Shown piece by piece: positions 61,401 through 64,000 of a stretch of DNA of 64,000 nt. A program made the translations under genes and the position numbers. Numbering within the stretch: the first letter of the stretch is position 1; each line of letters starts with the position of its first letter. A model generated the notes under the pieces. That model was not told where the DNA came from and did no database searches. It saw nothing but the letters and a program-made list of their open reading frames with translations. Source of the stretch: Talpa occidentalis (taxonomy: Eukaryota; Chordata; Mammalia; Eulipotyphla; Talpidae); assembly GCF_014898055.3 (NCBI RefSeq), contig NW_023600993.1, positions 744,001 through 808,000 on the forward strand. Reading direction: 5' to 3'.

Positions 61401-61505
61401 CGGGGCTGAGACCCAACACTGTCTACTTCGCCTCCGTGAGGGCCTTCAACACAGCCGGCACGGGGCCCTCCAGCCCCCCGGTCAATGCCACCACCAAGAA
61501 GTCCC
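3369..61505 (+). CDS. CNTN6: Contactin-6 (CNTN6), internal part of gene, 15 exons
   Basis: Neuronal GPI-anchored adhesion protein of the contactin family; family members act at the outer face of the axonal membrane, and CNTN6 is reported to bind Notch1 and PTPRG. Joined exons: 3369-3572, 5576-5678, 26296-26480, 29743-29879, 31367-31496, 33248-33398, 41177-41304, 53340-53515, 53801-53918, 54391-54549, 54657-54806, 57517-57587, 59845-60079, 60155-60270, 61319-61505. Every junction has AG/GT and a matching phase, and no stop codon interrupts the 750 codons. Each complete domain is split over two exons: Ig3, Ig4, Ig5, Ig6, FNIII-1, FNIII-2 and FNIII-3. Runs such as [27 protein letters not shown]-like [10 protein letters not shown] and LGYEVLYWTDD identify CNTN6 over CNTN3/4/5. 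By recalled human numbering these are probably exons 6-20 of 23. Start and stop are outside the window. Confidence 0.96.
3573..5575 (+). other. CNTN6 intron between Ig2 and Ig3
   Basis: 2,003 bp GT-AG intron. It contains an A18 run at 4810-4827 and a short CA/C-rich stretch near 4620-4655. It turns AT-rich over its last 200 bases. No gene or clear transposon is seen. Confidence 0.8.
4810..4827 (+). repeat. A18 homopolymer
   Basis: Pure run of 18 A in the intron before 5576, with no recognised retroposon body attached. Confidence 0.9.
5576..5678 (+). CDS. CNTN6: CNTN6 exon, start of Ig3
   Basis: 103-nt exon with acceptor TATTTAACAG and donor AAA|GTAAGG; phase 1 in, phase 2 out. It encodes the Ig2-Ig3 linker and the first Ig3 strands: [16 protein letters not shown], then KLECFALGN with the first disulfide cysteine. 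It is almost the same as the remembered human CNTN6 protein. Its base composition is unlike the other exons: only 10 of 33 full codons end in G or C by hand count. It sits in an AT-rich neighbourhood at the start of the 20.6 kb intron. Confidence 0.96.
7670..7912 (+). repeat. CA-rich imperfect tandem repeat
   Basis: About 240 bp of interrupted CACACACC / CACACCCCA units with TA and GCA interruptions. It reads open in several frames as His/Thr/Pro repeats, which is a composition artefact. The interruptions suggest an old, relatively stable array. Confidence 0.95.
9690..10660 (-). mobile_element. Degraded L1-like sequence, antisense
   Basis: Several short segments resemble antisense L1M sequence (TTCTTCCAAGATTTCTTTCT near 9742, GTGATGTGTCGGCTAAGGGA near 10220, ATTTCACATTGAATTATAGA near 10590). 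The match is loose, so both assignment and edges are uncertain. Confidence 0.4.
13010..13165 (+). repeat. Degenerate GATA/GACA-type tract
   Basis: A purine-rich run with many TAGATAGG, GATAGATA, GTAGACAGATAG and GAGAGAGA variants, an eroded tetranucleotide microsatellite. Confidence 0.8.
15040..17460 (-). mobile_element. Old L1 fragment, antisense (3' region and ORF2)
   Basis: The + strand reads as the complement of L1 sequence: a CATTTTTTAATGGC...TTTCTTATTGTTGAG segment near 15160-15200, GACTGTCTTCTCCATTGTAT near 15525-15545, GCTGGCCTCATGAAATGAG near 16992-17010, and a stretch near 17290-17400 resembling the ORF2 region. It is heavily decayed, with ORF2 broken throughout, and is interrupted by the SINE at 15969-16287. 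Edges are approximate, and parts between 16.3 and 16.9 kb are not clearly L1. Confidence 0.75.
15969..16287 (-). mobile_element. tRNA-derived SINE, full copy 1
   Basis: Read on the minus strand it begins GGGCCTCCCCGGTGGTGCAG and has an A-box-like segment (16259-16274), a B box GGTTCGATCCCC (16210-16221), a body of about 200 bp and an A-rich tail with AAAC/AAAT repeats. Perfect 17-bp target-site duplications ATATTATATTTGATTTA flank it at 15952-15968 and 16288-16304, proving retroposition. It landed inside an older antisense L1. The family is close to copies at 22672 and 58989. I cannot name it with certainty. Confidence 0.93.
19400..19775 (-). mobile_element. L1 3' UTR fragment, antisense
   Basis: Contains the L1 3'-end complement landmarks in order: CACATATGAGTGAAAATCAT, TTGTCTTTCTCC, CTCCACACTGTTTTCCTGAG, CCTCGCCAACACTG, CACAGGTGTGAGC, GTGGTTTTGATTTGTAC and GCCATCTCTTTGTCGTCTTT. 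Many positions are GC-shifted from the usual consensus. A T16 run follows at 19778-19793. Confidence 0.8.
19970..20065 (+). mobile_element. MIR-like fragment
   Basis: GAGAAAACTGAGGCTCAGAG followed by GAGGTAGGGAATCCACC resembles the MIR segment downstream of its core. Short. Confidence 0.5.
21420..21600. promoter_or_regulatory. Candidate regulatory block with YY1-like palindrome
   Basis: Contains ATGGCGGCCAT (21573-21583), which matches a YY1-type core on both strands. It also has E-boxes CAGCTG near 21546 and CATATG near 21570, and a TAATTAGA-type AT segment. The sequence looks unique. Confidence 0.35.
21985..22150 (+). mobile_element. MIR fragment
   Basis: GTGCTGGATAGCTCTTAAAC, CTAATAACCCTGTGAACGGT and CTTCCCCGTTCCATTATTCA fit the central MIR sequence, including the CCCTATGAGGT-type core. 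Confidence 0.6.
22672..22944 (-). mobile_element. tRNA-derived SINE, full copy 2
   Basis: Same family as the copy at 15969: head GGGCCTCCCTGATGGCGCAG, B-box variant GGTTCCATCCCC, and a tail of TAAATAAA repeats ending in TCTTTAAAAA. Flanked by AGGC plus a T run on both sides (from 22658 and from 22945), so the exact tail edge is uncertain. High similarity to copy 1 over the body suggests a recently active family. Confidence 0.92.
26296..26480 (+). CDS. CNTN6: CNTN6 exon, second half of Ig3
   Basis: 185-nt exon with acceptor CGCTGTTTAG and donor G|GTGAGC; the split Asn codon joins it to 5576-5678 to give [14 protein letters not shown]. It carries the core Trp (ISWRR), the EDEGVYEC motif with the second disulfide cysteine, and [12 protein letters not shown], a CNTN6-specific run. 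55 of 61 full codons end in G or C by hand count. The middle, [16 protein letters not shown], departs from human CNTN6 as I recall it by changes toward Arg, Pro and Ala, while the structural residues are kept. Confidence 0.95.
26481..29742 (+). other. CNTN6 intron between Ig3 and Ig4
   Basis: 3,262 bp intron. About 26.82-27.80 kb is strongly AT-rich with a T16 run at 27508-27523. 27.9-28.7 kb is GC-rich. No gene or clear repeat family is recognised. Confidence 0.8.
27508..27523 (+). repeat. T16 homopolymer
   Basis: Pure T run in an AT-rich block of the intron between Ig3 and Ig4; no retroposon body recognised. Confidence 0.9.
29743..29879 (+). CDS. CNTN6: CNTN6 exon, first half of Ig4
   Basis: 137-nt exon with acceptor TTGAAACAG and donor GAG|GTAAGC; phase 1 in, phase 0 out. 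It encodes [20 protein letters not shown] with the first Ig4 cysteine, and [15 protein letters not shown] with the core Trp. The stretch is close to human CNTN6. Third-position GC is intermediate (28 of 45 codons by hand count), between the AT-rich exon at 5576 and the GC-rich exons further downstream. Confidence 0.96.
30005..30095 (+). mobile_element. MIR fragment
   Basis: TTTTTGAAATGAGGACACTA followed by GAGTAGAGAAGACGACTTGA and CACACTAGCCAGTG matches the MIR core region. It lies just upstream of a second, better MIR copy. Confidence 0.7.
30128..30262 (+). repeat. Trinucleotide-rich (CAC/CAT/CAG) tract
   Basis: Imperfect triplets: CACCACCACC, GCAGCAGCAGCATCACCATC, TCATTATCACCGCCATTATT. It lies between two MIR copies. 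Confidence 0.8.
30275..30480 (+). mobile_element. MIR SINE
   Basis: Carries the MIR core and 3' part: TTATGGCGATGAAGGAAATG, TTCAGAGAGGTTAAGTCACT, CAGCTAGTCAGTGTTGGAAT and TCTGATTCCAGGACACAGGC. Typical decayed copy. Confidence 0.85.
31367..31496 (+). CDS. CNTN6: CNTN6 exon, second half of Ig4
   Basis: 130-nt exon with acceptor CTTTTCTTAG and donor G|GTGAGT; phase 0 in, phase 1 out. It encodes [12 protein letters not shown], the SDSGIYQC motif with the second Ig4 cysteine, and [11 protein letters not shown]. Two N-glycosylation sequons (NGT, NMS) are present. In the contactin family the first four Ig domains fold into a horseshoe used for binding, so this exon completes that module. Confidence 0.96.
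31497..33247 (+). other. CNTN6 intron between Ig4 and Ig5
   Basis: 1,751 bp intron, mostly GC-rich, with a short alternating CA/CACG stretch at about 32808-32848. Nothing else is recognised. Confidence 0.8.
33248..33398 (+). CDS. CNTN6: CNTN6 exon, first half of Ig5
   Basis: 151-nt exon with acceptor TTGTTTTTAG and donor AG|GTAAAC; phase 1 in, phase 2 out. It encodes [32 protein letters not shown] with the first Ig5 cysteine, and [10 protein letters not shown] with the core Trp. The exon ends TPGGR. The human protein, as I recall it, has a Lys/Ser-rich sequence at this junction, so this loop is the least conserved part. The Arg codon is completed by the first base of the exon at 41177. Confidence 0.95.
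34975..36126 (+). mobile_element. L1 3' end, sense, GC-shifted
   Basis: Begins with an ORF2 C-terminal segment (AAAATTAACTCAAAATGAAC, then AACTGGACTTCCTTCAAATT and GAGGAAGTATTTGCAGGAGA). It continues with the CACAGTTGCCAACACCCGAG / ACCAAGGGGCCCCTC stretch that corresponds to an A-rich L1 segment. It ends with GTTTTGCTCTGAACCTAAAA and an A-rich tail near 36117-36126. The order is colinear with a L1 3' end. ORF2 is broken. Confidence 0.75.
39340..39430 (-). mobile_element. MIR-like fragment
   Basis: TGTGCCTCTGTTTCCTGGTG and GTAAGCTGGGGCTGATGGTA resemble the reverse complement of the MIR core (CTCAGTTTCCTCATCTGTAA type). Confidence 0.6.
41177..41304 (+). CDS. CNTN6: CNTN6 exon, second half of Ig5
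   Basis: 128-nt exon with acceptor TTCCTCTGCAG and donor AAAG|GTACTC; phase 2 in, phase 1 out. It encodes [12 protein letters not shown], the RADAGGYTC motif with the second Ig5 cysteine, [15 protein letters not shown] and one sequon (NVT). The donor departs from consensus at intron positions +4 and +5 and looks the weakest of the set. It is isolated between introns of 7.8 and 12.0 kb. Confidence 0.95.
43455..43496 (+). repeat. (GT)21 microsatellite
   Basis: Uninterrupted 42-bp GT dinucleotide run. Pure arrays of this length are usually length-polymorphic. Confidence 0.97.
43625..43791. promoter_or_regulatory. Cluster of six GATA-type motifs, candidate enhancer
   Basis: TGATAA (43625), TTATCA (43656), AGATAA (43691 and 43706) and TTATCT (43760 and 43786) give six WGATAR-type sites on both strands within 167 bp of non-repetitive sequence. 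It lies just downstream of the (GT)21 tract in the Ig5-Ig6 intron. Enhancer function is an inference from motif density. Confidence 0.4.
44770..45430. promoter_or_regulatory. CpG-dense intronic block
   Basis: High GC with more than 20 CpG in the first 150 bases (around GGTGGCGCGCCGGGCCGGGA and GGGCGCGCGCC) and a second dense part at 45280-45420. It could be an orphan CpG island or only a product of local GC drive. There is no matching first exon, and reading frames on both strands stay open by composition. Confidence 0.45.
46140..46400 (-). mobile_element. Possible L1 fragment, antisense
   Basis: CAACTCTGTCTTCCAGATTT and TCTACTGAGTTTTTATTTAA resemble the complement of the L1 ORF1/ORF2 junction region of older families. 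Short and weak. Confidence 0.4.
47015..47212 (-). mobile_element. MER5A-like hAT (Charlie) DNA transposon remnant
   Basis: GGCAACGTGGAGAAAGTTGG, AAGGATGCTGCTAAACACCC, ACAACAAAG-like GCAACAAAGACTCG and GTTAATAATGCTGAGGTGGA occur in the order of the reverse complement of MER5A. It is a nonautonomous ancient element with no coding capacity. Edges are approximate. Confidence 0.75.
48290..48560 (-). mobile_element. L1 3' UTR fragment, antisense
   Basis: Landmarks of the L1 3' UTR complement: CCCTCTCTGGCAACCAG near 48348, ATGTTCTTTCTCTTGCTGAC near 48457 and CAAGATCATCCATTTTGTCC near 48500. Short and diverged; edges are approximate. Confidence 0.65.
50431..50490 (+). mobile_element. SINE 3' fragment, same family
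   Basis: TCTGGTCTGCACCCAGC followed by TTGTATGCATACATAAA and an AAATCTTTAAAAAAA tail matches the sense 3' end of the copy at 58989. Only about 60 bp remain; the tRNA-like head is missing. It is the only copy in the same orientation as CNTN6. Confidence 0.75.
53340..53515 (+). CDS. CNTN6: CNTN6 exon, first half of Ig6
   Basis: 176-nt exon with acceptor CCCCCCACAG and donor GGG|GTAAGT; phase 1 in, phase 0 out. It encodes [31 protein letters not shown] with the first Ig6 cysteine, [15 protein letters not shown] with the core Trp, and HFERIGG. The exon is strongly GC-rich. Relative to recalled human CNTN6 the changes are mostly Asp/Val to Ala and Lys to Arg. It opens the exon-dense 3' part of the window. 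Confidence 0.96.
53801..53918 (+). CDS. CNTN6: CNTN6 exon, second half of Ig6
   Basis: 118-nt exon with acceptor GCCCGCTGCAG and donor G|GTGAGC; phase 0 in, phase 1 out. It encodes [21 protein letters not shown], with the second Ig6 cysteine, then [12 protein letters not shown]. The usual DxGxYxC Ig motif reads HSGKYVC; recalled human CNTN6 also has HSG here, so this is a property of the gene and not damage. The preceding intron is only 285 bp. Confidence 0.96.
53919..54390 (+). other. CNTN6 intron between Ig6 and FNIII-1
   Basis: 472 bp GT-AG intron, GC-rich in its first 350 bases. No repeat or gene is seen. Confidence 0.85.
54391..54549 (+). CDS. CNTN6: CNTN6 exon, first half of FNIII-1
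   Basis: 159-nt exon with acceptor CTGTCCCCAG and donor AG|GTCAGT; phase 1 in and out. It starts with the GPPGPPEGV hinge between Ig6 and FNIII-1, followed by [16 protein letters not shown] with the conserved FNIII tryptophan, and [10 protein letters not shown]. One sequon (NSS) is visible. As a symmetrical phase 1-1 exon it could be skipped without changing frame, but nothing in the sequence shows that it is. Confidence 0.96.
54657..54806 (+). CDS. CNTN6: CNTN6 exon, second half of FNIII-1
   Basis: 150-nt exon with acceptor CTTCGTTCTAG and donor CG|GTGAGC; phase 1 in and out. It encodes [39 protein letters not shown] and ELLRTKAA. This holds the tyrosine-corner strand ([11 protein letters not shown]) and one sequon (NAT). 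It is one of the best conserved parts of the window relative to human CNTN6. The intron before it is 107 bp. Confidence 0.96.
54895..55260 (-). mobile_element. L1 3' UTR fragment, antisense
   Basis: Shows CACAGATGAGTGTCTGTCAC, TTACTTCACTTAAAATAATC, AAGGTCCATCCATTTTGTCC and GCTGTGTAGTACTCCATCGA in the order expected for an antisense L1 3' UTR. It shares AGGTCCATCCATTTTGTCCC-type sequence with the fragment at 48290. Confidence 0.75.
57140..57350. promoter_or_regulatory. Candidate conserved element with TAATTA cluster
   Basis: AT-rich block next to GC-rich sequence with TAATTA at 57174, 57178, 57222 and 57331, a CAATTA at 57279 and a forkhead-type TGTTTACA at 57203. No repeat family is recognised in it. 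It lies 167 bp upstream of the FNIII-2 exon. Confidence 0.35.
57517..57587 (+). CDS. CNTN6: CNTN6 exon, start of FNIII-2
   Basis: 71-nt exon, the shortest in the window, with acceptor TTGCTCCCAG and donor GAG|GTAAGT; phase 1 in, phase 0 out. It encodes [20 protein letters not shown] and VTWE. The polyglycine loop followed by RSELV and the domain tryptophan matches the contactin FNIII-2 start. Recalled human CNTN6 has one fewer Gly in the run and Ser before Arg, a difference of one codon identity and not of length. Confidence 0.95.
57588..59844 (+). other. CNTN6 intron within FNIII-2
   Basis: 2,257 bp intron. The first kilobase is CpG-rich and free of stops in several frames by composition. 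It contains one full SINE (58989-59254), then AT-rich sequence up to the acceptor. Confidence 0.8.
58989..59254 (-). mobile_element. tRNA-derived SINE, full copy 3
   Basis: Same family, more diverged: head GGCCTCCCTGGTGGCGCAGC, B-box variant AGTTTGATCCCC, and a body ending CTTGTATGCATAAAT with a TCTTTAAAAA tail. Perfect 14-bp duplications GTCTGTGGATTTTT lie at 58975-58988 and 59255-59268. Confidence 0.92.
59845..60079 (+). CDS. CNTN6: CNTN6 exon, rest of FNIII-2
   Basis: 235-nt exon, the longest in the window, with acceptor TTCTGCCCCAG and donor CG|GTGAGT; phase 0 in, phase 1 out. It encodes [20 protein letters not shown], then [12 protein letters not shown] and [16 protein letters not shown]. 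72 of 78 full codons end in G or C by hand count. The codon at 59968-59970 is TGC, giving VYCNES where human has, as I recall, VYRNES, so the domain gains an extra cysteine next to a retained glycosylation sequon. The region [14 protein letters not shown] is diverged. Confidence 0.96.
60080..60154 (+). other. 75-nt CNTN6 intron between FNIII-2 and FNIII-3
   Basis: Complete GT-AG intron of 75 nt: donor GTGAGT at 60080, a candidate branch point CTGAC with A at 60131, and acceptor CTGCTGGCAG ending at 60154. The intron holds no in-frame extension of the protein; splicing restores [12 protein letters not shown]. Confidence 0.92.
60155..60270 (+). CDS. CNTN6: CNTN6 exon, first half of FNIII-3
   Basis: 116-nt exon with acceptor CTGCTGGCAG and donor GAG|GTGAGC; phase 1 in, phase 0 out. 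It encodes [39 protein letters not shown], with the FNIII tryptophan and the LGYEV strand that continues in the exon at 61319. It is separated from the previous exon by a 75-nt intron. Confidence 0.96.
60271..61318 (+). other. CNTN6 intron within FNIII-3
   Basis: 1,048 bp intron, GC-rich, with no recognised repeat. Its acceptor has a weak pyrimidine tract. Confidence 0.85.
61319..61505 (+). CDS. CNTN6: CNTN6 exon, second half of FNIII-3
   Basis: 187-nt exon with donor C|GTGAGT; phase 0 in, phase 1 out. The acceptor CACGAGCAG has a poor pyrimidine tract (GTTATTTCCACGAG), so the start rests on homology: VLYWTDD continues LGYE from the previous exon exactly as in human CNTN6. It encodes [24 protein letters not shown] with the FNIII tyrosine, [17 protein letters not shown] and two sequons (NVT, NAT). 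The next exon, which should start FNIII-4, was not found before position 64000. Confidence 0.95.
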
Positions 61506-64000
61506 GTGAGTACCTGCCCTCAGGGCCAAGGTCAGAGTGGCCCCCCTCCCCATCGCCATGTGCCTGGCATCTGGTTCGGTCTAGTGCTTCGTCCCTCAGA
61601 TGCAGATAATCTCAGAGCCTTTCTGTTAACCATCAAGGGAAACTGTCGGGGTTCAAGGAGAGAGACTGTTCTGGGCATGAGTGGGGCAGACGGGTTGCAG
61701 CCGAGCAGAGGCCCCGTGTCCTTGCCGCCAGGGCCCTGGTCCTGCCTCCCGGCTGGGCGGCCACCCAGCCTTCCGTGTCCCCCCACCCCCTGTGAGATGC
61801 GGGCAGTGGCGTGTCCTCACAAGGCCCTGTCGGCAGAGATGCAGGTGAGTGCCCAGGGCCGCTCCCGGCCCGAGCAGATGCGCCTGAGGCCAGCAGCAGA
61901 ACCTGCCCATCCACGCTGGGCCTCCTCCTTGGGCTTGCTGCAGCGCACCTGATCCTCGATTGAGAAACGTGGGGACCCCCAGCTCTTGGGGGACTGGACA
62001 CAGGTTCACGTCTCTGACCCCAAGCCCGCCTCCTCCTACCTCCCAGACAGCAAGGGGTAGAGCCTTCCAGATAACCTCCAGAGGCCACTGGCTCCCGGGC
62101 CGCCCTCCAGGTCGGGCAGAGGGTGAGATGATGCAAACCCCGGGGTTACCGCCAGGCCATCTCCCTGCCGGGAGCTTCTGCGACAGAGTCTAAGTGTTGA
62201 AACAGAACTTTTTTTTTTTTTTTTTAATCTAAACAAAACGAAGCAGACATAGCAGAAGACTCCGTCACTGCCAGTGACATCCAAGGAGTGAGCTTGTTTT
62301 CTCCGTGTCGACTGCACGATGCTGTTAAATGTTAGCACTCCATTTTAAAGAAGAGATAAAAGAAACGTGTCGCCAGAGTATACTAGATATTAAAACTGTG
62401 GTATCTGGTGAGGACTTTTATATTATCCCTTTTATAGCCAAGGAAAAGATTAGAAAAGGCACTTTGGGATGAGCTGAGAAGGAATAGTTATAAAACTATT
62501 GCTGTTCCCACCCAGCGTTTCAGAGCAGATGAGCCAGCCAACATGCCTGGAGCGCATGCGGGGTCGGGCTGCCACGCCCCAGTCCCGGCAGGGGCTGCGG
62601 GGTCACGGTCTGGCCGGTCCGCGTCCTGTGCGCGTTACAAGGCCAGCGGCTTGCTGTGCGTTGGCAGGTGTCTCGAATCTAGGGCGTGTGGTGAATGGCT
62701 GGGTCCGCCCTCGGCCCAGGACACAGGTCACTGAACCAGGACGGCCTCCCAGACCACACAGCGGGCCCGGTCCTCCCAAGCGTGCATCTGTCTAGCACGT
62801 GAGAGTGTGCGCTGTCGGCTCTCTGTGTGCCCCGCTCTGTGCTGGGGAGGCACGTGCAGCTGAAGAGTCTGACCCCTGTGGTCTAAAGATGCGCATGGCG
62901 GGGTGTCTGGACGCCAGCGTGAGGAGACACAGTCGAGTGTGGACCTGAGCGTGAGGCAGCCTGTTGCCGCACCACCGCGTCCCTCCGGCCCCTGGGCCCC
63001 TGCGCAGGCACATGGGTGAACAGGGGTGTCCGGTCCATCAGGGTTGGGAGGCCAGGGGCTGTGGGCAAGCAGTGTGGCCACCCCATGACTTAAAAGATTA
63101 GAGGTTGAGGAAAAACTTTGAAAAAATTGTTTTCATTTCCGTTATAATGAGGAAAATATTGTGCTCATTCAACCTCAGAAATTCGAGGAAGGAGCAGGCA
63201 CGTCTTGCTCTAGCCTTGCCTCTGTGTTCAGCTGGATCGTTGTAAACCTCTGGTTTCTTGAGTCTCAGTCCTTTGAGAGCAGGATGAGGCGGTGGAGCAA
63301 CACCAGCTTGGGAATGAAGAGAGCGGGACGGTGTCCTCGGCTCTGCCCCGGGCTTGGCTTCCCATCAGTGGCCTCCACGCCTGCTACGCAGGCTGCTCCG
63401 CCCGACTAGATCCGTTACTCTAGAAAGCTGATGGACAGCCGCCCTCCCTGCTTCCCGCCTCCTGTCTCCAGATGACATGCCCTCAGGGCACTGAAGGCCA
63501 CGGTGTACACTCGGGTGCTCATCGAGTCGGCCACAGCTGCCCATGTGGTCTGTCTCAGTGGCACCCGGGGTCCTCACTGTCCAGCCGTATCGTGGGCCAA
63601 AGAGACGTGGCAGGTCCCGTCACTCCTCAGCTCTGTCCGGGGAGACCCGCCTGGGCCGGGGCAGCCTTCAGACCGCAGGCCTGGCAGGCAGTGAGGACCC
63701 ACCACATGCCAAGCAGGACGAGAGGAGCACGGGGAGCAGCGAGAGCAGAGCCGGCCCGGCTGAGGCCCGGCGTGAGCTCCAAGAGCTTCCCTTCCATCCT
63801 CACAGCCTGTCATAGTCAGGTGTGCCAGAGACCTTGCGTCATGGCGTCCCTTCCCCCCAAGAGCGCCGGCACGGCTCAGAGTAAGAGACGACAGAGGACT
63901 CTGTCGGTTTCTGTAAAGGCCGCAGCCTGGGGGTGCTGGACATGCTCGTTGCCTGCAGGCCCCGGCGCGGGGCCGTGGGGCCCGCCAGCTTTCACACGCG
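61506..64000 (+). other. CNTN6 downstream intron (5' part)
   Basis: Begins with a good donor (GTGAGT). I found no exon encoding the start of FNIII-4. It contains a T17 run at 62209-62225; the rest is GC-rich sequence in which I recognise nothing. Confidence 0.7.
62209..62225 (+). repeat. T17 homopolymer, possible minus-strand retroposon tail
   Basis: Pure T run followed by about 110 bp (AATCTAAACAAAACG onward) that could be an antisense retroposed fragment. I found no duplication to support that. Confidence 0.7.

Noticed and set aside
3369..61505. CNTN6 pseudogene
   Set aside because: All 15 exons are open, in phase, and keep disulfide cysteines, core tryptophans and splice signals.
1..64000. 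CRISPR array, operon or other prokaryotic or viral system
   Set aside because: The DNA is spliced mammalian gene sequence; no direct-repeat/spacer array, operon or viral gene is visible.

Overview
The window is vertebrate nuclear DNA and carries the middle of one gene on the + strand: contactin-6 (CNTN6, NB-3), a GPI-anchored neuronal cell-adhesion protein with six Ig and four fibronectin type III domains. Fifteen coding exons lie between 3369 and 61505. They are joined by GT-AG introns with consistent phases and total 2,250 nt, or 750 uninterrupted codons. They run from the second half of Ig2 to the end of FNIII-3, roughly residues 150-900 of about 1,028 by comparison with the human protein as I remember it. 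The signal peptide, Ig1, first half of Ig2, FNIII-4 and GPI signal lie outside the window. No second protein-coding gene, RNA gene or CRISPR array is visible.

The organism is a placental mammal. MIR, MER5A-like and many L1 remnants show this. The only young SINE family is tRNA-derived, present as three full copies with target-site duplications and one 3' fragment. It is not Alu, B1/B2, carnivore Can, ruminant Bov/CHR or horse ERE as I know them. The family and the compact introns would fit a laurasiatherian such as a bat, but that is only a tentative guess.

Layout: 1-3368 is upstream intron. 3369-5678 holds the Ig2/Ig3 exons. 5679-26295 is a 20.6 kb intron with L1 debris, two SINEs, a CA-rich tract and AT-rich islands. 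26296-33398 holds four exons (Ig3 to Ig5). 33399-53339 contains two large introns around the second Ig5 exon, with a GC-shifted L1 3' end, a GATA-motif cluster, a (GT)21 microsatellite and a CpG-dense block. 53340-61505 is exon-dense (Ig6 to FNIII-3), including a 75-nt intron. 61506-64000 is downstream intron.

The most notable signal is very uneven base composition. By hand count, third-position GC is 30% in one exon (5576-5678) and 90-92% in others (26296-26480, 59845-60079). Many replacements relative to remembered human CNTN6 go toward Gly/Ala/Arg/Pro, and L1 copies look GC-shifted too. This fits strong local GC-biased gene conversion, perhaps because the locus is near a telomere as in human 3p26. 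I found no undescribed multi-gene system; the best leads are the composition pattern and several candidate intronic regulatory elements.
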